From Peristeroidobacter agariperforans (lineage in GTDB: Bacteria > Pseudomonadota > Gammaproteobacteria > Steroidobacterales > Steroidobacteraceae), in the NCBI RefSeq assembly GCF_004138335.1, contig NZ_RYFW01000002.1, forward strand, positions 101,001 to 165,000: a DNA stretch of 64,000 bases. The letters are read 5' to 3'. Made by a program: the position numbers and the translations under genes. Every line of letters starts with the position of its first letter. The first letter of the stretch is position 1. Positions 58,194-64,000 of this stretch are shown piece by piece. The notes beneath the pieces are model-generated. The model saw nothing but the letters and a program-made list of their open reading frames with translations, made no database searches and was not told the DNA's origin.

Positions 58194-60272
58194 CTAGTCG
58201 TTGCAGTTCGAGTACCGCTGGATCAGCACCTGCTGTGCGCTCACTGGTGGCGCGCCATTGGCGTTGGCTCGCTCGTACTTGCCATCGGGCCGCAGCACCC
58301 ACGCTTGCTCGTTATCGGCCAGATAGGTCTGCAAGTCTTCGACGATGCGATCGCGATGCTGTTTGCGCTCGATTGGGAAGCACACTTCGATGCGACGGAA
58401 GAAGTTGCGCTCCATCCAGTCGGCGCTGGCGCAGAAGATTTCGGGATTGCCGTCGTTGTGGAAATAGTAGACGCGCGAGTGCTCCAGGAAGCGCCCGACC
58501 ACCGAACGCACCGTGATGTTCTCTGAAATGCCCGGCAGACCGGGGCGCAGCGCGCAGATGCCGCGCACGATCAGGTCGACCTTCACGCCGGCCATCGCGG
58601 CGGAGTAGAGCGTCTGGATGATTTGCGGCTCGATGAGGGCATTCATCTTGGCGATGATGCGGGCCGGCTTGCCTTCGCGCGCAAAGGCGATTTCCCGGCG
58701 CGTCTTTTCGAGCAGGCCCTCGTGCAGCGTGAACGGCGACTGCAGGATCTTCTGCATGGTCGCGACGCGTGTCGGGCTGGTGAGTTGCAAGAACAGCTCG
58801 TGCAGGTCTTCGCCGACCGCCTCATCGCAGGTGAAGAGGCCGTAGTCGGTGTAGACGCGCGCGGTGTTCGGGTGATAGTTGCCTGTCCCGCAGTGACAGT
58901 AGCGCCGCAGTTTCCCGCGCTCGCGGCGGACCACCATGATCAGCTTCGCGTGCGTCTTGTAACCGACGACGCCATACATGACGTGCGCGCCAGCTTCCTG
59001 AAGTCGTGTCGCGAGCTGGATGTTCGCCGCTTCGTCGAAGCGCGCCATCAGCTCGATGATCACGGTCACTTCCTTGCCGGCGCGGGCCGCATCGACCAGC
59101 GCGTCGACCACGGGCGATTGCGGGCCGGTGCGATACAGCGTCTGCTTGATCGCGAGCACATCCGGGTCGGCCGCCGCCTGACGCAGGAAATCGATCACCG
59201 GCGCGAACGCTTCGAACGGGTGGTGCAGCAGAATTTCGCCTTCGCGCATGACCGCGAAGATGTCTTCCTTCGCGACCAGGCGCTTGGGAATACAAGGCGT
59301 GAACAGCGGAAATTTCAGGTCCGGCCGGTCGACCAGATCGTAGATCGCCATCAGCCGGTTGAGATTCACCGGGCCGTTGACCTGGTACAGATCGTCGCGC
59401 TTGAGCGCGAAGTGCCGCAGCAGGAAGTTGGTGATGTCTTCCGGGCAGTCGATCGACGTCTCCAGGCGCACGGCCGCGCCATAGCGTCGTTGCGCGAGCT
59501 CGCCTTCGATGGCGCGCAGCAAGTTGTCCACTTCCTCGTCGTCGACAAACAGATCGCTATTGCGCGTGACGCGAAATTGCCACGTGCCTTCCACCTTCAT
59601 GCCGCTGAACAGCTGCGCGATGAAGGTCGAGATCACCGCTGACAGGAACACGAACGTCGTCTTGGCCGGCTCATCGGCGCTCGGCGGCAGGCGAATGATT
59701 CGAGGCAACGAGCGCGGCACTTGCACGACGGCAAGCTCGGCGTCGCGGCCGAACGCGTCCTTGCCGGACAAGCGCACGATGAAGTTCAGGCTCTTGTTTT
59801 GAATGCGCGGGAACGGGCGAGCGGGATCGAGCCCGAGCGGCGTGAGCACCGGTTCGACTTCCTTCGCGAAATAATCGCCGACCCATTTGCGCTGCGCGGG
59901 CGTCAGCGTCTTGGCGTTGACGAACTGGATGCCTTGAGTCGCGAGGTCGGGAAACACCAGCTCGTGGAGCAACTCGTACTGATCCTTCACCAGCGCCGCG
60001 GCTCGCTCGTGAATGGCGGTGAGTTGCTCCGGCACGGTCATGCCGTCGGGGCCGCCGGTCAGCGAGCCCAGCTCCTGACGCTGCTTCAAGCTGGCGACGC
60101 GGATCTCGAAGAACTCATCGAGATTGGAGCAGGAAATGCCGAGGAAGCGAATCCGCTCCAGCAGCGGCAGGCGCTCATCGTGAGCTTGCGCGAGCACGCG
60201 CTGGTTGAAATCGAGGAAAGACAGTTCCCGATTGATGTAGTGCTCGGGAGCCTTGAGATTCACATCCAACAT
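58194..60272 (-). CDS. ppk: Polyphosphate kinase 1
   Basis: A 692-residue kinase that makes polyphosphate from ATP. YINRELSFLDFNQRVL is the N-terminal signature; GVVGYKTHAKLI contains the phosphorylated His; YCHCGTGNYHP and the second phospholipase-D-like half follow. It is convergent with ppx, so 3' ends nearly touch, allowing transcript overlap. Confidence 0.97.
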   Translation of the reverse strand: MLDVNLKAPEHYINRELSFLDFNQRVLAQAHDERLPLLERIRFLGISCSNLDEFFEIRVASLKQRQELGSLTGGPDGMTVPEQLTAIHERAAALVKDQYELLHELVFPDLATQGIQFVNAKTLTPAQRKWVGDYFAKEVEPVLTPLGLDPARPFPRIQNKSLNFIVRLSGKDAFGRDAELAVVQVPRSLPRIIRLPPSADEPAKTTFVFLSAVISTFIAQLFSGMKVEGTWQFRVTRNSDLFVDDEEVDNLLRAIEGELAQRRYGAAVRLETSIDCPEDITNFLLRHFALKRDDLYQVNGPVNLNRLMAIYDLVDRPDLKFPLFTPCIPKRLVAKEDIFAVMREGEILLHHPFEAFAPVIDFLRQAAADPDVLAIKQTLYRTGPQSPVVDALVDAARAGKEVTVIIELMARFDEAANIQLATRLQEAGAHVMYGVVGYKTHAKLIMVVRRERGKLRRYCHCGTGNYHPNTARVYTDYGLFTCDEAVGEDLHELFLQLTSPTRVATMQKILQSPFTLHEGLLEKTRREIAFAREGKPARIIAKMNALIEPQIIQTLYSAAMAGVKVDLIVRGICALRPGLPGISENITVRSVVGRFLEHSRVYYFHNDGNPEIFCASADWMERNFFRRIEVCFPIERKQHRDRIVEDLQTYLADNEQAWVLRPDGKYERANANGAPPVSAQQVLIQRYSNCND

Positions 60273-60395
60273 AGCCGCCGTTGCCGCAGTCCCATAGCAG
60301 GGTCTTCGAGAATACTACGGGCGCAGTAGCGCATGTGTTACATGCGCATGTCGTCCAAGATCGCGCCACTAAAAGACGCGATCCGGTTGCGAAGC

Positions 60396-61817
60396 TTACG
60401 GGGCGAGGGCGGCAGTGGTGACGGTGGCGGCGCCGGCGCGATCGAGTTTGGCCAGCATCTGACCGGACTTCGTCAGGAACTCGGCGCGATATGCTTCCGG
60501 AATCGGTCCGGCTTCCGGCAGCAGCACCGTGCGCGGGTTCTTGTGGACGCCATTCACCAGATATTCGTAGTGCAGATGCGGGCCGGTCGCGGCGCCGGAG
60601 CTGCCGACGTAGCCAATCGTCGAACCCTGGCGGACACGCTGGCCGGCGCGAATGCTGGCGAAGCGGGACATGTGGCCGTAGAGCGTCGAGACGCCGCCGC
60701 CGTGCTCGAGGATCACGACGCGGCCCCAACCACCTTTGGTGCCAACGAATGTCACGCGGCCATCGCCTGCAGCTTTGATCACGGTTCCAGTCGCGGCGGC
60801 GTAGTCCACGCCCTTGTGAGCGCGAATCGTGTTCAGGATGGGATGGCGGCGCTTGGGATTGAAGTTCGAGCTGATGCGTGTGAATTCCAGCGGCGCGCGC
60901 AGGAAGGCGCGACGTACGCTGCGGCCGTCAGGTCGGAAATAGTCGGAGACTTTGCCGTCCTTGGACTCGAACCACACCGCGCGGTGCAGAGTGCCGTTGT
61001 TCATGAAATCGGCGGCCAGGATGCGGCCGTTGCCGATGAACTTGCCGTCCCGATACTTCTGCTCGTAAACCAGGTTGAACTTGTCGCCGGGCTGGATATC
61101 GAGCGCGAAGTCGATGTCCCAGCCGAAGATGTCGTTGGCCATCTGCAGGATCAGCTCGGGGCTGATGCCGGCGGCGCGGGCCGCCACGAACAGCGAGGAG
61201 TCGATCGTGCCTTCGGACTGCACTTCCTGAATGTCCAGCGGCGTCTCGATCACTTCGGCGTTGAAGCCTTCGTTGGCGCGCGTCACCGAGAGAATCGCGG
61301 TCTCGCTGATGCGGCGGGTCAGCGACTGCACCAGGCCTTCATCGTGAACCAGCGTAATGATGTCGCCGACGCGCAGCTGATCGAGCTGCTCCTGCACGCT
61401 CGGCATGTCGCGAATCGCGGCCAGGTCGGTGAGGTTCAGTTTCAGCTGCCGGAAAATGCGATCCATCGTGTCGTTGCGACGGACCACGTATTCGACCGTG
61501 TCGCCAAGAATGGAAGTGGGCATCGCCGACGTCGGGATCTCGACATCTGCGATCTCGAGCGGCGGCAGGTTGTCCAGGTTGACCGCCGGCTCGCGCGGCG
61601 AAAAAAACGAGCCGTCGCGAGTCGCCACGCCATACGCAATCAGTCCGCCGATCAGCGGCAGCACCAGGCCGGAGACGAACCAACGCGCATGATTGCTGCC
61701 GCGAGGGGACTGGGGCTTGTAATCGAAAGCGGTCCGCGCGATGGGGGCCGAGGTGCTGGGATTAGCCTGTAATCCCTTGCGAAAACCGAGTTGTGCCGCT
61801 TGCCTGGACTCGCGCAT
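60396..61817 (-). CDS. mepM: M23-family peptidoglycan endopeptidase (MepM-like)
   Basis: A 473-residue envelope enzyme: N-terminal membrane segment (WFVSGLVLPLIGGLIAYGV), a LysM/OapA-like region (VEYVVRRNDTMDRIFRQL), and a C-terminal LytM domain with zinc ligands in HKGVDYAAATG and GPHLHYEYLV. It cuts murein cross-links to allow growth. It is divergent from tyrS; mepM-tyrS-rRNA order occurs in Pseudomonas and relatives. Confidence 0.93.
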   Translation of the reverse strand: MRESRQAAQLGFRKGLQANPSTSAPIARTAFDYKPQSPRGSNHARWFVSGLVLPLIGGLIAYGVATRDGSFFSPREPAVNLDNLPPLEIADVEIPTSAMPTSILGDTVEYVVRRNDTMDRIFRQLKLNLTDLAAIRDMPSVQEQLDQLRVGDIITLVHDEGLVQSLTRRISETAILSVTRANEGFNAEVIETPLDIQEVQSEGTIDSSLFVAARAAGISPELILQMANDIFGWDIDFALDIQPGDKFNLVYEQKYRDGKFIGNGRILAADFMNNGTLHRAVWFESKDGKVSDYFRPDGRSVRRAFLRAPLEFTRISSNFNPKRRHPILNTIRAHKGVDYAAATGTVIKAAGDGRVTFVGTKGGWGRVVILEHGGGVSTLYGHMSRFASIRAGQRVRQGSTIGYVGSSGAATGPHLHYEYLVNGVHKNPRTVLLPEAGPIPEAYRAEFLTKSGQMLAKLDRAGAATVTTAALAP

Positions 61818-62063
61818 GGCCGGTGCGTAAATAAGTTAAAGTAAATGAACCAAGTCGCAAATTTGAAGAATCGAAGCGCCTGCGTCAACTACCGATTCAA
61901 TCGATGAACCTGCCTTTTGGGTCCTGTTCATCATCACTTTGGCGCTGAACAATCGCTCCGTACCGCTTTACGGGCGTGACCGAAGCTGGCCGAAGCGACT
62001 AAAGTCGCCGAGCATTCCAACTCACAATCACTACCGTGCCCTTCGCGGCACGCTGGAAATCCG

Positions 62064-63275
62064 ATGCTTTCCGCCGACGAACAATTGTCCGAGCTCAAAC
62101 GTGGCAGCAGCGAAATGCTGCTGGAGTCCGAGCTGCTCACGAAGCTCAAGCGAGGCAAGCCACTCAAGATCAAGGCCGGCTTCGATCCGACCGCGCCCGA
62201 TCTGCACCTCGGGCACACGGTGCTGATCAACAAAATGCGCCGCTTTCAGGATTTCGGCCACGACGTGATTTTCTTGATCGGAGATTTCACCGGTTTGATC
62301 GGCGATCCCTCCGGCCGCAACGCGACGCGGCCGCCGCTGACGCCGGAAGACGTGCAGGCGAACGCGAAGACCTACCAGGACCAGATTTTCAAGATCCTGG
62401 ATCCGGTTAAAACCAAGGTGGAATTCAATTCACGCTGGATGAGCCAGCTCGGCGCGGCGGGCATGATTCAGCTGGCAGCCAAGAGTACGGTGGCCCGCAT
62501 GCTGGAGCGCGACGACTTCAGCAAGCGCTACAAGGGCGGCCAGCCCATCGCCATTCATGAGTTCCTGTACCCGCTGGTGCAGGGCTACGACTCGGTTGCA
62601 CTCCAGGCCGACGTCGAACTCGGCGGCACCGATCAGAAGTTCAATCTGTTGATGGGCCGTCAGTTGCAGGAAGCCTTCGGACAGGAGCCGCAGATCGTGC
62701 TCACCATGCCGCTGCTCGAAGGTCTCGACGGCGTGAACAAGATGTCGAAGTCGCTCGGCAATTATATTGGCGTCACCGAACAGGCCGACAGCATGTTCGG
62801 CAAGCTCATGTCGATTTCCGACGAGTTGATGTGGCGCTACTTCGATTTGTTGTCGTTCCGTCCCAATGCAGAGCTTGCCAGCCTGCGACAGCAAATCGCC
62901 GACGGCCGCAATCCGATGGAGATCAAATTCGAGCTCGCGATGGAAATCACTACGCGCTTCGCGGGCGCCGCGCCCGCGGAACAGGCGAGGCAGAATTTTT
63001 CCTCACGCAGTCAGCGTCGGGAGATTCCCGAAAACATCGAGAAAAAGACCCTCACGATCGAGGCGGCGAACCTCGGCGTGGCTGCTGCCATCAAACAAGC
63101 GGGGCTGGCCGACAGCACTTCGGCGGCGACTCGCCTCATTCAGCAGGGCGCGGTTCGCATCGACGGCGAACGGATCGAAGACATCAAGACCACACTCGAG
63201 CCGGGCCCGGCGCGCTTGTTCCAGGTCGGCAAGCGAGGCTTCGCCTACATCGAGATCGTGCGGGCTTCGGCGTAG
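62064..63275 (+). CDS. tyrS: Tyrosyl-tRNA synthetase (TyrZ type)
   Basis: A 403-residue class I synthetase. [16 protein letters not shown] holds the HIGH-like motif; KMSKSLGN is the KMSKS loop; [16 protein letters not shown] is in the tyrosine site; a C-terminal S4 domain closes it. The ~400-residue length and early HLGH point to the TyrRS-2 (TyrZ) subgroup. A strong terminator separates it from the rRNA control region. Confidence 0.97.
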   Translation: MLSADEQLSELKRGSSEMLLESELLTKLKRGKPLKIKAGFDPTAPDLHLGHTVLINKMRRFQDFGHDVIFLIGDFTGLIGDPSGRNATRPPLTPEDVQANAKTYQDQIFKILDPVKTKVEFNSRWMSQLGAAGMIQLAAKSTVARMLERDDFSKRYKGGQPIAIHEFLYPLVQGYDSVALQADVELGGTDQKFNLLMGRQLQEAFGQEPQIVLTMPLLEGLDGVNKMSKSLGNYIGVTEQADSMFGKLMSISDELMWRYFDLLSFRPNAELASLRQQIADGRNPMEIKFELAMEITTRFAGAAPAEQARQNFSSRSQRREIPENIEKKTLTIEAANLGVAAAIKQAGLADSTSAATRLIQQGAVRIDGERIEDIKTTLEPGPARLFQVGKRGFAYIEIVRASA

Positions 63276-63299
63276 CAGTCGCTCGCCTTAACAGAATCG

Positions 63300-63331
63300 A
63301 GTGCTCTTGGGAGCAGCCCAGGAGCACTTTC
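63300..63331 (+). terminator. Terminator after tyrS
   Basis: A 12-pair stem (63300-63311 with 63317-63328, one G-T pair) and loop AGCAG, followed by only two more Ts. It begins 25 bases past the tyrS stop and insulates the rRNA promoters from tyrS transcription. Confidence 0.7.
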
Positions 63332-63473
63332 GCAACCAAAAAATTTTCTTTCGACCGGCGTCCACGCTCTTGCAAATTCACGCAACGGCTACGAAATACG
63401 GTTTCGGCGTGGCGAAGAAATAACCATGTTTTCAGCCGTCGAAACGCACCTCAAAAATTTTTTACGCCGGGTG

Positions 63474-63501
63474 TTGACGCCCTGTAACCAAACAGTAAGA
63501 T
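63474..63501 (+). promoter_or_regulatory. rRNA promoter P1
   Basis: TTGACG (63474-63479), 16-base spacer, TAAGAT (63496-63501), then GCGCCCCC. The GC-rich discriminator is typical of stringently controlled rRNA promoters. Confidence 0.8.
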
Positions 63502-63597
63502 GCGCCCCCTTCGCAGCGGGCGCCGGTTGAAAAACGGGCTGCGAAGAAGCTGTTTCGAACCGCCGCCAGCACTTCGAAAATAAAAAATTCGAAGGGC

Positions 63598-63625
63598 TTG
63601 ACGGGCCGAAACGAGACAGTAAGAT
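63598..63625 (+). promoter_or_regulatory. rRNA promoter P2
   Basis: TTGACG (63598-63603), 16-base spacer, TAAGAT (63620-63625). A palindrome CTTCGAA-loop-TTCGAAG with an A-rich loop (63572-63594) sits at the position of an UP element. Confidence 0.8.
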
Positions 63626-63721
63626 GCGCCGCCTTCGCAACGGGCGCCGGTTGAAAAACGGGCTGCGAAGACGCTGATTCGACGGGTCGTCGATACCTCG
63701 AAAATAAAAAATTCGAGGGGG

Positions 63722-63749
63722 TTGACGGCCAGAAACGACACAGTAAGAT
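63722..63749 (+). promoter_or_regulatory. rRNA promoter P3
   Basis: TTGACG (63722-63727), 16-base spacer, TAAGAT (63744-63749). The upstream palindrome is CCTCGAA-loop-TTCGAGG (63696-63718), changed in both arms relative to P2. Confidence 0.8.
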
Positions 63750-63841
63750 GCGCCCCCTCGCAGCGGATGCCGGTTGAAAAACTGGTTGCGAGGAAGCTGG
63801 TTCGGGTCGCCGCCGACACCTCGAAGTAAAAAATCGAGGGG

Positions 63842-63869
63842 TTGACGAAACGAACGAAGCAGCTTAGAG
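63842..63869 (+). promoter_or_regulatory. rRNA promoter P4 (proximal)
   Basis: TTGACG (63842-63847), 16-base spacer, TTAGAG (63864-63869). Its upstream palindrome is CCTCGA-loop-TCGAGG (63819-63839). Downstream sequence differs from the other units and leads into the rRNA leader. Confidence 0.75.
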
Positions 63870-63876
63870 TTCCGCT

Positions 63877-64000
63877 TCTGCCTAGCCACCGCGCAACGGC
63901 AGCGCCTCTCGAAGGCGACGCTCTTTAAAAACTGAAACAGATAATTTGTGTGGGGACTCGCGTCGGTTCGTTGGCGAAGCCAACTTCGACGATGAGTTAC
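63877..64000 (+). other. Start of the rRNA operon leader
   Basis: The transcript from P4 should begin near 63877. The GATAATTTGTGTGGGG segment (63940-63955) matches the leader region usually just before 16S rRNA. The mature 16S 5' end is not in the window; by comparison with other gammaproteobacteria it should lie within the next ~100 bases. Confidence 0.65.
63920..63931 (+). promoter_or_regulatory. boxA antitermination element
   Basis: GCTCTTTAAAAA closely matches boxA of proteobacterial rRNA leaders. A small hairpin just upstream (AGCGCC-loop-GGCG, from 63901) sits where boxB lies. NusB/S10 binding would allow antitermination. Confidence 0.75.

Larger units (their letters stand above)
63474..63841 (+). 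repeat. Three tandem ~124-bp promoter units upstream of an rRNA operon
   Basis: Units at 63474-63597, 63598-63721 and 63722-63841 (124, 124, 120 bases) each contain TTGACG, a 16-base spacer, TAAGAT, a GC-rich stretch, the block GCCGGTTGAAAAAC and an A-rich palindrome before the next unit. The fourth promoter follows directly. Each unit has two inverted repeats whose arms change together. The 63332-63473 stretch before the array is AT-richer, with AAAAATTTTTT near 63453, but has no gene. Confidence 0.9.

Noticed and set aside
61818..62063. Riboswitch or T-box ahead of tyrS
   Set aside because: Only short hairpins (GCGAC-TAAA-GTCGC and CGTGCC-loop-GGCACG) are seen, with no T-box sequence or terminator; T-boxes are rare in this phylum.
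63474..63841. CRISPR-like array
   Set aside because: Units are ~124 bases, contiguous and without unique spacers, and contain promoter elements.
63389..63889. A 166-residue repetitive protein on the minus strand over the rRNA promoter array
   Set aside because: The repeats come from tandem promoter units whose length is a near multiple of three; no ribosome site or family match.

Overview
The window is about 64 kb of GC-rich (roughly 60-65 %), densely coding chromosomal DNA. Gene families and gene order point to a gammaproteobacterium near the Xanthomonadales/Nevskiales/Steroidobacteraceae group: kdsD-kdsC-lptCAB-rpoN-hpf-rapZ, ibaG-murA, degS beside petABC-sspA-sspB, erpA, mpl, and mepM/tyrS just upstream of an rRNA operon. 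The placement is inferred from gene content and order, not from a database search. Almost everything looks like core genome. I saw no prophage, transposase, CRISPR array or tRNA gene.

Layout. 1-7.2 kb: the end of a c-di-GMP phosphodiesterase (EAL) protein, a DUF454 membrane protein, a K+-independent H+-pyrophosphatase (hppA), a PPi-dependent phosphofructokinase (pfp), a divergent adenylate kinase with a histone-H1-like tail, and RNase D. 7.3-11.5 kb: a membrane protein, the murein-recycling ligase mpl, a Lon-N domain protein, a CPBP protease and a small helical protein. 11.7-15.7 kb: a surface-polysaccharide trio (GT4, Wzi-like outer-membrane protein, GT2), all with non-ATG starts. 15.7-19 kb: hemL, rubredoxin, a TraB/GumN protein and a CpdA-like phosphodiesterase. 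19.3-29.6 kb: a co-directional run tkt-gap-pgk-pyk, then a penicillin-acylase family enzyme and a MoxR ATPase/VWA pair, ending at a large inverted repeat and a REP-like hairpin. 29.9-33.2 kb: an exported PrxQ-type peroxiredoxin, a patatin lipase and mgtE. 33.3-39.8 kb (minus strand): rapZ, hpf, rpoN, lptB, lptA, lptC, kdsC, kdsD. 39.9-46.6 kb: ibaG-murA, degS, petABC (cytochrome bc1), sspA-sspB. 46.6-54.6 kb: pdxH, tyrA (chorismate mutase/prephenate dehydrogenase), a GGDEF protein, a Fur-box-preceded ferric iron ABC transporter, rppH and hemJ. 54.9-63.3 kb: a DUF6776-like protein, bactofilin, erpA, convergent ppx/ppk, an M23 peptidase and tyrS. 63.4-64 kb: rRNA operon control region with four tandem promoters and a boxA; the 16S gene should begin just past the right end.

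How the genes fit together. Pyrophosphate and polyphosphate metabolism is prominent: pfp makes glycolysis PPi-linked, hppA couples PPi to proton gradient, ppk/ppx handle polyphosphate. Lower glycolysis and transketolase are co-transcribed. The envelope is well represented: LPS export and Kdo synthesis, murein synthesis, recycling and hydrolysis, bactofilin, Wzi/glycosyltransferases. Respiration, heme and Fe-S genes include petABC, hemL, hemJ, erpA and iron uptake. The least ordinary features are the three-unit repeated rRNA promoter array with compensated palindromes, the H1-like tail on Adk, the large inverted repeat at 29.6 kb, the Fur box at the iron transporter, and a bc1 leader with two competing pairings.
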